Source of the DNA: Bacteroidota bacterium
GTDB lineage: Bacteria; Bacteroidota; Bacteroidia; Bacteroidales; GCA-2748055
Reading direction: 5' to 3'
DNA length: 5,253 nucleotides
NCBI GenBank assembly: GCA_030642565.1
Contig: DAOWNM010000201.1
Span: forward strand, 1-5,253
In this document: one piece after another, positions 1 through 5,253 of the stretch
Position numbering within the stretch: the stretch's first letter is position 1
Layout of the letters: each line of letters starts with the position of its first letter
The notes under the pieces: model-generated
The model's input: the letters and a program-made list of their open reading frames with translations, nothing else
Told to the model about the DNA's origin: nothing
The model's database searches: none
Program-made: the position numbers and the translations under genes

Positions 1-26
1 ATAAAGTAAAACAAACAAACAACACC

Positions 27-845
27 ATGAAAAAATTATTTGCATTGATAGCCGTATTCGGGATGCTTTTTATGGGAGCATCGATCTTTGCACAGGATGA
101 AACAACGGAAACTCCTGCTGCTGAAGATACCACACAGGTTGCTGAAGAGGTTGTAACTGAACCAGTGGTTGCTGTAGAACCAGAAGCTGCCAAAGAAGAA
201 GGTGGAATTGCTGTACTGCACACCACCCTGAAGACCAAATTCATTGAAGGTGGTGCCGGCTTTATGGGCGCCGTACTTCTGACATTGATCTTCGGTTTGG
301 CCCTCTCTTTTGAAAGGGTCATCTACCTGAACCTGGCCACAACCAATACTGACAAGCTCCTTAGCGCTGTGGAAGAAGCCATGAATGATGGCGGAATAGA
401 AGCTGCCAAAGAGTTGTGCCGCAACACCCGTGGTCCTGTTGCCAGTATCTTTTACCAGGGTCTGGATCGAGTTGATGAAGGAATTGATGTGGTTGAAAAA
501 TCAGTCGTATCCTATGGTAGTGTACAGATGGGTCTCCTCGAGAAAAATCTCTCATGGATCTCGCTGTTTATCGCCATCGCTCCAATGCTTGGTTTCATGG
601 GAACAGTAATTGGTATGATTGAAGCATTTGATACAATTCAGGAACAGGGTGATATCTCCCCCACTATTGTTGCAGGTGGTATCAAAATCGCCCTGATTAC
701 CACGGTTACCGGTCTGCTGGTAGCTATTATCCTTCAGATTTTCTACAATTACCTGGTGTCTCAGATTGACGGTATTGTCAATAAGATGGAAGATGCTTCT
801 ATCTCACTTGTAGACATGCTGGTAAAACAAAATCTTAAAAAATAA
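27..845 (+). CDS. exbB: MotA/TolQ/ExbB proton-channel family protein (ExbB-like)
   Basis: This 272-residue protein is the channel subunit of an ExbB-ExbD type inner-membrane motor, which uses the proton motive force to energise outer-membrane processes through TonB-like partners. Residues 1-22 resemble a signal peptide or N-terminal membrane segment (Lys-Lys, hydrophobic core, possible cleavage after SIFA). An acidic Thr/Pro/Ala/Val/Glu-rich linker follows at about 24-58. Predicted membrane helices are at about 77-97, 178-199 and 215-239, with a soluble, presumably cytoplasmic segment at about 100-175. The family core is visible as IAPMLGFMGTVIGMIEAF (184-201) and ALITTVTGLLVAI (222-234), whose Thr residues match the channel-lining Thr positions of ExbB/TolQ. 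The start follows a G-poor, A-rich leader (bases 1-26) without a Shine-Dalgarno motif, as is common in Bacteroidota. The gene is first in a four-gene operon with two exbD genes. TolQ is an alternative name, but no Tol-Pal genes are present, so ExbB is the safer reading. Confidence 0.93.
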   Translation: MKKLFALIAVFGMLFMGASIFAQDETTETPAAEDTTQVAEEVVTEPVVAVEPEAAKEEGGIAVLHTTLKTKFIEGGAGFMGAVLLTLIFGLALSFERVIYLNLATTNTDKLLSAVEEAMNDGGIEAAKELCRNTRGPVASIFYQGLDRVDEGIDVVEKSVVSYGSVQMGLLEKNLSWISLFIAIAPMLGFMGTVIGMIEAFDTIQEQGDISPTIVAGGIKIALITTVTGLLVAIILQIFYNYLVSQIDGIVNKMEDASISLVDMLVKQNLKK

Positions 846-851
846 GAAGCT

Positions 852-1499
852 ATGGCTTTTTCTAATATAACAAAAATTATATTGTGGGTGGTTGCAGGAA
901 TCTCCTTGCTGGTGATGTTGTTCTTCTACATCAGTCCCAAGACGCTCGATTACGATGCGCTTGAACTGAAGGTGACAGATGCACTCACTCCTTTAGTTAT
1001 GACTCCGATTGCTCCACTGCCCGTCGTTGACACAACTGAGGGCTCAGTGGAGGCTGAAGGTATGGCCGTAGCAGAAGATGAGGGAGATGCAATTACCACA
1101 GTTGAGGTATATGATACTTCAGAAATAAAATTGGGCAAGGTTCTCTCAGGATGGGAATACATGGTATGGTTCCGTACCGACATTGCGCTGGTATGGGCCT
1201 ATATCCTTGTGCTCATCACACTCATTGCTTCTATCGTGTTCCCGCTTATTGCTGTAATCTCCAATCCCAAGGCCCTGGTCAGGTTGCTGTTAGTACTTGC
1301 CGGCGCTGCGGTGCTGGTGATAATTTCATACCTGCTGTCTAGCGACACAACCATTGATATCATTGGTTACTCAGGAACGGGAAACAGCGATCCGGGAACA
1401 CTGAAGATGATTGATACAGTCCTGTTTGTGACATATATGCTATTTGGATTGGCCCTGGGGTCAATTCTCTATGCTGTTATTTCAAGGGCATTCAAATAA
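852..1499 (+). CDS. Uncharacterised four-helix membrane protein of the ExbB-ExbD operon
   Basis: I do not recognise a named family in this 215-residue protein. It has a hydrophobic helix at about 7-27, then a soluble loop of about 80 residues with a Pro-rich part (47-60) and an acidic Gly/Ala/Glu patch (62-80). Three further hydrophobic helices lie at about 109-135, 142-163 and 186-210, and the protein ends in a short basic tail (SRAFK). The large loop between helices 1 and 2 is probably periplasmic, since the Lys/Arg-containing segment at 138-145 and the basic C-terminus would then lie inside; this topology is inferred. The gene starts 6 bases after the exbB stop and ends 24 bases before the first exbD, so it is almost certainly co-transcribed and probably co-functional with them. 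From memory, a membrane protein often sits at this position in Bacteroidota exbB-exbD-exbD clusters, but its role is not established. An accessory or stabilising subunit of the motor is a guess. Confidence 0.85.
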   Translation: MAFSNITKIILWVVAGISLLVMLFFYISPKTLDYDALELKVTDALTPLVMTPIAPLPVVDTTEGSVEAEGMAVAEDEGDAITTVEVYDTSEIKLGKVLSGWEYMVWFRTDIALVWAYILVLITLIASIVFPLIAVISNPKALVRLLLVLAGAAVLVIISYLLSSDTTIDIIGYSGTGNSDPGTLKMIDTVLFVTYMLFGLALGSILYAVISRAFK

Positions 1500-1523
1500 G
1501 AATCATTAGAAAAACAAAAACCG

Positions 1524-2156
1524 ATGGCAAGATCAACACCGGAAGTAAATGGAGGATCACTGGCGGATATCGCCTTTCTCCTGTTAATATTCTTCCTGGT
1601 TACCACCACCATGGACACTGATACCGGGATCACCAGGCTATTGCCTCCCATACCTGATGCGGATCAAGAGAATGTCGAAGTAAAGGTGAATAAGAGGAAT
1701 GTACTGGTGGTACTTCTCAACCGTAGCGACAAGCTGATGGTAGGCGGAGCAGAAATGGACAGACTAGACTTGAAAGACAAGACCATTGAGTTCTTTACCA
1801 ACCCGCAGCACAGAGAGGATCTGCCGGTCATGGAAGATACTGAAGTGCCGTTTCCTCCGGGCAGCTCATCTCTGCTTCCCCCCAATGGAATATGGAGGGG
1901 CGAGGTCTCAAAAGGGGTGATTTCGCTTCAAAACGACCGTTCAACCACTTACGGGAAATATCTGCAGGTGCAGAACGAGTTGGTGGCAGCCGTGAACTTG
2001 TTGAGAAATGACTTCTGCAAGCTCTACTTCGATAAGGATTACGCAGATCTGAATACAGCAAATCCTATCGAAGAGGAGATTCAATCAGGAATCCGGAAAA
2101 TCTATAAGATGAATATCTCCGAGTCGGAACCCAAAAACATAGGAGGACGTAACTGA
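1524..2156 (+). CDS. exbD: ExbD/TolR family biopolymer transport protein, long form (ExbD1)
   Basis: This 210-residue single-pass inner-membrane protein is the stator-plug partner of ExbB. The short N-terminal tail is followed by the family signature SLADIAFLLLIFFLVTTTM (12-30). Asp15 in that segment aligns with the essential proton-pathway Asp of ExbD/TolR (Asp25 in E. coli ExbD). The rest should be a periplasmic domain. Residues 52-76 (VEVKVNKRNVLVVLL and after) and 131-160 (GVISLQNDRSTTYGKYLQVQ and after) look like the ExbD periplasmic fold. Between them is an extra loop at about 93-128 rich in Pro, Ser and acidic residues. Length exceeds the roughly 140 residues of enterobacterial ExbD, but about 200 is usual for this Bacteroidota form as I recall it. 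The start has an A-rich upstream region (AGAAAAACAAAAACCG) without a Shine-Dalgarno motif. The stop overlaps the next gene's start by one base (TGATG), which suggests translational coupling. Confidence 0.93.
   Translation: MARSTPEVNGGSLADIAFLLLIFFLVTTTMDTDTGITRLLPPIPDADQENVEVKVNKRNVLVVLLNRSDKLMVGGAEMDRLDLKDKTIEFFTNPQHREDLPVMEDTEVPFPPGSSSLLPPNGIWRGEVSKGVISLQNDRSTTYGKYLQVQNELVAAVNLLRNDFCKLYFDKDYADLNTANPIEEEIQSGIRKIYKMNISESEPKNIGGRN
2141..2146 (+). promoter_or_regulatory. Shine-Dalgarno-like site for ExbD2
   Basis: AGGAGG lies 9 bases before the ATG at 2156, within the last codons of the upstream exbD (Gly-Gly-Arg). The position fits a ribosome binding site and supports the overlapping TGATG stop/start as a coupled initiation site. 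The other operon starts lack such a motif. The Gly-Gly codons could produce it by chance, so function is inferred. Confidence 0.55.
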
Positions 2157-2656
2157 TGTCTAAATTTAAAAGAAAAAAAGGGAAAGGTCTTCCAACAATC
2201 AACACCTCATCCCTTCCTGACATTGTTTTCATGCTTTTGTTCTTTTTCATGGTGGCGACAACAATGAGGGAAACCGAGGTGCAGGTAAAAGTGAAAGTAC
2301 CTGAGGCCACAGAGGTGAAGAAGCTGGAGAAGAAATCCCTTGTTAGTTACATATACATCGGACGCCCCGTTGCACACGTGGCCAAGCTGTATGGAACCGA
2401 ACCCCTGATTCAGCTTAACGACAAGTTGGTGAGTGAAGAGGGTATCCCCTATGAGTCGATCCAGGATTTTACGCTCGCTGAGCGTGAAAAACTCCCGGAA
2501 GCTGACAAGAACAAAATGGTTATGTCGCTTCGAATCGACGAAAACATTACCATGGGTAAGGTGGATGATGTAAAGCAGGCACTCAGGCACGCAAAAGCGC
2601 TGATCATTAACTACTCGGCCCGAAAGGAGTACAGAGAGCAGGGAAGACAAAGATAA
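2156..2656 (+). CDS. exbD: ExbD/TolR family biopolymer transport protein, second copy (ExbD2)
   Basis: This 166-residue protein is a second, clearly different ExbD-type subunit. It has a strongly basic cytoplasmic N-terminus (MSKFKRKKGK), then SSLPDIVFMLLFFFMVATTM (18-37) as the single membrane helix. Asp22 stands at the conserved proton-translocating position. The periplasmic part contains VSYIYIGRP (63-71), a QLNDKLV segment (86-92), and a C-terminal block RIDENITMGKVDDVKQAL (126-143) followed by KALIINYS. That block matches the usual ExbD ending, where a helix pairs with the last strand. The start overlaps the upstream stop by one base, and AGGAGG lies 9 bases upstream inside the preceding gene, so this start is well supported. 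It is the last gene of the operon, followed after 21 bases by a terminator hairpin. Paired dissimilar exbD genes are common in Bacteroidota and probably give a mixed or alternative ExbD dimer; which applies here cannot be told from sequence. Confidence 0.93.
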   Translation: MSKFKRKKGKGLPTINTSSLPDIVFMLLFFFMVATTMRETEVQVKVKVPEATEVKKLEKKSLVSYIYIGRPVAHVAKLYGTEPLIQLNDKLVSEEGIPYESIQDFTLAEREKLPEADKNKMVMSLRIDENITMGKVDDVKQALRHAKALIINYSARKEYREQGRQR

Positions 2657-2677
2657 CCGGAGAAAATCCAATCATAC

Positions 2678-2713
2678 AGAGGGCACACCCACACGGGTTG
2701 CCCTCTTTTTTTT
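2678..2713 (+). terminator. Intrinsic terminator of the ExbB-ExbD operon
   Basis: AGAGGGCA (2678-2685) pairs perfectly with TGCCCTCT (2699-2706). After a single bulged C (2686), ACCC (2687-2690) pairs with GGGT (2695-2698) around an ACAC loop. The 12-bp G+C-rich stem is followed directly by a T run through 2713, giving a strong rho-independent terminator for the plus strand. There is no A run on the left side, so it should not work efficiently for the converging minus-strand gene. Confidence 0.92.
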
Positions 2714-2744
2714 ATAAGCTAGCCAAATATAGTCTCGCAGTTTA

Positions 2745-2761
2745 AATTTGCTGCGCAAATT
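2745..2761. repeat. Short inverted repeat in the convergent intergenic region
   Basis: AATTTGC (2745-2751) and GCAAATT (2755-2761) form a perfect 7-bp inverted repeat around TGC. It lies between the terminator of the plus-strand operon and the terminator candidate of the minus-strand gene. It has no adjacent T run and no gene to regulate nearby, so it is either incidental or a minor 3' hairpin. The sequence is directly seen; no function is claimed. Confidence 0.45.
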
Positions 2762-2772
2762 ATAGGCGGATG

Positions 2773-2791
2773 AAAAACAGGAATGCCTGTT
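2773..2791 (-). terminator. Weak intrinsic terminator candidate for the PLD-like gene
   Basis: Read on the minus strand, AACAGG pairs with CCTGTT around a CATT loop and is followed by T residues (complement of 2773-2775, continuing from the two T of the stem). It lies 11 bases past the stop of the minus-strand gene, where a terminator is expected. The stem is only 6 bp with a short T run, so it may be weak. Confidence 0.55.
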
Positions 2792-2802
2792 GATAGTTTG
2801 GG

Positions 2803-3786
2803 CTACTCGTAGAGGGCGGCGTATAGCTGGTCAACCATATCCTGGAAGGTCTCCGGTTGATCAAAGATAGAACGCTTCTTAATGAATCGCTCTATGTGAT
2901 AGAAGAGCTTGGTTTTATCAAACCCTGTATACTTCTCTATGAAACTATCGAAGTAGAGTTCACTGATGTTTTTGTCGTAAAGCTTCTTAACCGAGTTCCC
3001 GATACCAAAGAGCAAGTAGTACTTGGAGATCGGTTTTGCCGGATTCTCATAATCACAGTAGATCTTATCAACGTAGCTTCCGTTTTCATAGATCACCACC
3101 TCCCTGACAAATCCTTCATATGTATAGAAGACCCACTCCCCATGGCGCTGACGTGTCTTTTTAAATCCCTGGAACTTGATGGTTCCGTCATTATAGAATT
3201 CCATCTCGGGAATATATAACTTGCCACTGGGAGCCCTTACTTTACCATTTTCCAGGACCCTCTCCTCAATACCAAAATAGCTCAAGTAAGGCATGTCCCT
3301 GATAATCTCATTAGGTCGCGTGATATCTTCAATCTTCTCGTAATTGGCACCCGCAAACACCTCCTCTGAATGCTCAATAAACAGCTCCTGTTCATAAATA
3401 CCATCCTCATAAGCCTTCCTGTCCCTCAATTTGGATATTAGCAGACCCATATCGCTGTGCAGACTGCCACTCAAATCTAAAAGGCTCATGGATGTAAGGA
3501 TCATCTCCTTTTCATTTCTGAAGAGAAACGTGTTGAGTTTATCATGGTAGAGGATCCTTAGGTTCTTGAACTCCTTGAACCAGCGCTGGCCCCTGATCTG
3601 GTTACGCTCTTTTCCGTATAACAGGGTAATACGGACATTCCGCTGATCGGCCTGCTGAAACCTCAGAATCATACTCTCATGCAATCTCATCACCGGGGCA
3701 CAAAAAACTATTTCATTGTTTGCCTCAGAAATCAGGCGATCAATCTGGTATGATGTCCCTACAGATGAGAGGAATTCAGCAGCCAT
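2803..3786 (-). CDS. PLD-like (degenerate HKD) domain protein with MORN/YwqK-like repeats
   Basis: This 327-residue, probably cytoplasmic protein has no signal peptide or membrane helix. Residues 8-120 resemble a single phospholipase-D-like domain: an opening helix, IVFCAP (26-31), VRITLLYGKE (51-60), then the H-x-K pair His81/Lys83, the TSMSLLDLS stretch (98-106) and SDMGLLI (111-117). In related PLD-like proteins the Ser-x-Asn motif is usually TSMN-like and the later acidic residue is Glu. Here Asn is Ser101 and the acidic residue is Asp112, so catalytic activity is uncertain. Residues 196-240 resemble MORN_2/YwqK repeats: FYNDG (197-201), a Gly at 207, GEWVFYTYEG (216-225) and YENG (233-236). 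Residues 250-327 are a Lys/Phe/Tyr-rich, apparently helical region I cannot assign. The start at 3786 gives a natural N-terminus for the domain. The gene stands alone, convergent to the exb operon. Nuclease, lipid-related or non-enzymatic roles are all possible. Confidence 0.85.
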   Translation of the reverse strand: MAAEFLSSVGTSYQIDRLISEANNEIVFCAPVMRLHESMILRFQQADQRNVRITLLYGKERNQIRGQRWFKEFKNLRILYHDKLNTFLFRNEKEMILTSMSLLDLSGSLHSDMGLLISKLRDRKAYEDGIYEQELFIEHSEEVFAGANYEKIEDITRPNEIIRDMPYLSYFGIEERVLENGKVRAPSGKLYIPEMEFYNDGTIKFQGFKKTRQRHGEWVFYTYEGFVREVVIYENGSYVDKIYCDYENPAKPISKYYLLFGIGNSVKKLYDKNISELYFDSFIEKYTGFDKTKLFYHIERFIKKRSIFDQPETFQDMVDQLYAALYE

Positions 3787-3903
3787 AAAATCGGTCCAAA
3801 TAATTATATCAAATTCTTGGTAGTGAAATTATGCAAAAAACAAACTGCCTCTTCAATGAAATATTAACAGGTAAAAGCAATTGTGAAATTTCTGAGCAAA
3901 GAG

Positions 3904-3930
3904 AAAAAAAGTCCTGATCAGATCAGGGCT
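3904..3930 (-). terminator. Intrinsic terminator downstream of tRNA-Arg
   Basis: On the minus strand, AGCCCTGATC and GATCAGGACT form a near-perfect inverted repeat (3910-3930, one G-T pair) with a practical loop of about 5 bases. It is followed by seven T residues (complement of 3904-3910, the first closing the stem). It begins 13 bases after the tRNA 3' end, the expected place for a tRNA terminator. A runs flank both sides on the plus strand, so there is no T run for plus-strand termination. Confidence 0.85.
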
Positions 3931-3943
3931 AAAAAAAGTAGTG

Positions 3944-4016
3944 TGACCTCAGGAGGACTCGAACCCCCACCATGGGAACCGGAATCCCACGTTCTATCCT
4001 GTTAAACTATGAGGCC
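3944..4016 (-). tRNA. tRNA-Arg (anticodon CCG)
   Basis: The minus strand folds into a complete 73-base cloverleaf. The acceptor stem is GGCCTCA with TGAGGTC (one G-T pair). The D stem is GTTT with GAAC (one T-G pair), with GG in the D loop. The anticodon stem is TGGGA/TCCCA with loop TTCCGGT, placing CCG at 3980-3982 (reads codon CGG). The variable loop is short (TGGT). The T stem is GGGGG with CCTCC and the loop is TTCGAGT. The discriminator base is A (3944). The 3' CCA is not encoded and must be added by the nucleotidyltransferase. It is a single-gene unit with its own promoter and terminator, divergent from leuS. Confidence 0.96.
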
Positions 4017-4027
4017 ATTGTGGAGCG

Positions 4028-4058
4028 CAAAGTTAATAGTTTTTTATAATTTCGCACA
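4028..4058 (-). promoter_or_regulatory. Bacteroidota-type promoter of tRNA-Arg
   Basis: On the minus strand the -7 box TAACTTTG (4035 down to 4028) is a perfect match to the Bacteroidota consensus TAnnTTTG. A TGTG at 4058-4055, one base off the -33 TTTG, lies 19 bases upstream, the expected spacing. Transcription would start near 4021-4024, a few bases before the mature tRNA 5' end at 4016. This is motif matching only; the start site is inferred. Confidence 0.72.
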
Positions 4059-4078
4059 CTGTATCAGAAGCTGACAGA

Positions 4079-5253
4079 ATGGATTATAAGTTTGCAGAAA
4101 TCGAGAAGCGGTGGCAGGACTACTGGGAAGAGCATAAAACCTTCAAAACCGAGGATGACTACTCAAAACCAAAGTTTTATGTGCTGGATATGTTTCCCTA
4201 CCCTTCGGGAACAGGATTGCATGTGGGCCACCCGGAAGGATATACAGCAACCGATATCGTTGCCCGCTATAAAAGGATGAATGGCTTTAATGTGCTCCAC
4301 CCCATGGGATGGGATGCATTTGGATTGCCTGCCGAACAGTACGCCATCGAAACAGGGACCCATCCGTTGCTGACGACACAGAACAACTGTGATAATTTCC
4401 GAAGGCAAATTAAGTCGCTGGGACTGGGATATGACTGGGACCGCGAGATCAATACCACCGATCCGGGATACTTTAAGTGGACCCAGTGGATCTTTATCCG
4501 CCTGTACAATACCTGGTTCGATGAGGTGCTGCAGAAAGGACGGCCCATTGAAGAGCTTGAGGTACCCTCGGAGATCAAAGCTTCAGGAGAAGATGCCATC
4601 AACCAATTCATTACAGAAAAGCGACTGGCCTACTATGACGATGCGCAGGTATGGTGGTGCCCCAGCTGCAGGATTGTTTGTGCCAATGAAGAGGTGCTCA
4701 ATGACGGCAACCACGAGAAGTGTGGAAACCCGGTTGAGAGAAAGAATCTTAAACAGTGGATGCTCAGGATACCTCAATATGCAGAGAGACTGCTGGACGG
4801 GCTGGAGGAGGTAGATTGGCCCGAGGGTGTTAAAGATATGCAGCGCAACTGGATCGGACGCTCCACAGGTGCCGAGGTGGATTTCCAGGTGACGGGAACC
4901 GGTGAAATCCTCAGGGTATTTACCACCCGTCCCGACACCCTCTTTGGTGCTACATACATGGTGGTTGCACCTGAACACCCCCTGCTGAAGAAGTTTACAA
5001 CCACAGAACAGAAATCAAAAGTGGATGCCTATGTGGCCCAGGCCGGGTTAAAGTCGGAGCTGGACCGTTCGGACCTCTCCCGCGAGAAGAGCGGTGTCTC
5101 TACAGGCAGTTACGCCATCAATCCTGTGAACAATACAAAGATGCCCATCTGGGTAGCCGATTATGTGCTGATGGGTTATGGAACCGGGGCCATTATGGCT
5201 GTTCCGTGTCACGATACCCGTGACTTTGAATTTGCCTCTGCATTTTCGCTCTC
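4079..5253 (+). CDS. leuS: Leucyl-tRNA synthetase, 5' part (cut by window end)
   Basis: LeuRS is the cytoplasmic class I synthetase that charges tRNA-Leu and removes mischarged amino acids. The reading frame opens with MDYKFAEIEKRWQDYW, the usual LeuRS N-terminus, and stays open to the window edge (391 codons; bacterial LeuRS proteins are usually 800-950 residues). The class I HIGH motif appears as HVGH (48-51) within PYPSGTGLHVGHPEGYTATD. A zinc-knuckle-like segment follows: CPSC (194-197), Cys201, and HEKCG (212-216). The editing (CP1) domain shows the Thr-rich TTRPDTLFGATY (282-293) and GTGAIMAVPCHDTRDFEFA (368-386), which hold the conserved editing residues. The KMSKS motif and anticodon-binding domain lie beyond the window. 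The ATG at 4079 lacks a Shine-Dalgarno motif. The 62-base gap to the divergent tRNA must hold its promoter; TAATTTCG at 4047-4054 is a one-mismatch -7 candidate but has no convincing -33 partner. Confidence 0.96.
   Translation, partial: MDYKFAEIEKRWQDYWEEHKTFKTEDDYSKPKFYVLDMFPYPSGTGLHVGHPEGYTATDIVARYKRMNGFNVLHPMGWDAFGLPAEQYAIETGTHPLLTTQNNCDNFRRQIKSLGLGYDWDREINTTDPGYFKWTQWIFIRLYNTWFDEVLQKGRPIEELEVPSEIKASGEDAINQFITEKRLAYYDDAQVWWCPSCRIVCANEEVLNDGNHEKCGNPVERKNLKQWMLRIPQYAERLLDGLEEVDWPEGVKDMQRNWIGRSTGAEVDFQVTGTGEILRVFTTRPDTLFGATYMVVAPEHPLLKKFTTTEQKSKVDAYVAQAGLKSELDRSDLSREKSGVSTGSYAINPVNNTKMPIWVADYVLMGYGTGAIMAVPCHDTRDFEFASAFSL

Noticed and set aside
27..2656. Reading the operon as a Tol-Pal system (tolQ-tolR)
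   Set aside because: No tolA, tolB or pal is present, and duplicated ExbD-type genes with this intervening membrane protein fit the Bacteroidota ExbBD arrangement better.
2207..2671. Long open frame of 154 codons antisense to the second exbD
   Set aside because: It lies wholly opposite a well-supported ExbD gene, its Cys/His/Leu-rich translation resembles no protein family, and it runs through the operon end without its own signals.
2857..3219. 120-codon plus-strand frame opposite the PLD-like gene
   Set aside because: It is antisense to a 327-codon gene with recognisable domains, and its translation shows no domain or signal.
3787..3850. Promoter for the minus-strand PLD-like gene
   Set aside because: The region is AT-rich with several TTTG and TATAAT-like strings on the minus strand, but none pairs at the 19-20 base spacing of the Bacteroidota consensus, so I could not choose one.
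3904..3937. The hairpin downstream of the tRNA as a bidirectional terminator
   Set aside because: On the plus strand the stem is followed by an A run, not a T run, so only minus-strand termination is supported.
4045..4050. TATAAT upstream of leuS as a sigma-70 -10 box
   Set aside because: There is no TTGACA-like box at about 17 bases, and Bacteroidota use a different -7 consensus; an AT-rich match here is weak evidence.
4389..4814. Open frame of 141 codons on the plus strand, with antisense frames at 4267-4611 and 4583-4978
   Set aside because: All are alternative frames of leuS, whose own frame carries the HIGH and editing motifs and is continuous to the window edge.

Overview
This window looks like a chromosomal fragment of a member of the Bacteroidota, probably the order Bacteroidales or a relative. 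The basis is the ExbB/ExbD protein types, the A-rich leaders that mostly lack a Shine-Dalgarno sequence, a promoter matching the Bacteroidota TTTG / TAnnTTTG pattern ahead of the tRNA, and the LeuRS sequence type. Base composition is moderate and looks even throughout. I see no insertion sequence, integrase, CRISPR array or other sign of recent transfer.

Layout: (1) Bases 27-2656 hold a tight four-gene plus-strand operon. It encodes an ExbB/TolQ/MotA-type proton-channel protein, an uncharacterised four-helix membrane protein, and two different ExbD/TolR-type proteins. It ends at a strong intrinsic terminator (2678-2713). (2) Converging on it from the minus strand is a 327-residue protein (2803-3786) with a degenerate single phospholipase-D-like (HKD) domain, a MORN/YwqK-like repeat segment and an unassigned C-terminal part. 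It has its own small terminator candidate. (3) A minus-strand tRNA-Arg (anticodon CCG) lies at 3944-4016, with a recognisable promoter and a terminator. (4) Diverging from it on the plus strand is the 5' part of leuS (leucyl-tRNA synthetase), cut by the window end at about 391 codons.

How they work together: the ExbB and ExbD proteins should form an inner-membrane complex driven by the proton motive force, which powers TonB-dependent outer-membrane transport or a similar envelope process. No tonB gene lies in the operon, so the energy-transducing partner must be encoded elsewhere. The membrane protein between exbB and the first exbD is probably an accessory part of that complex, judged only from gene order. 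The tRNA and leuS both belong to translation but have no direct functional link (Arg versus Leu). Most of the window is housekeeping. The least explained items are the small membrane protein in the ExbBD operon and the PLD-like/MORN composite protein.
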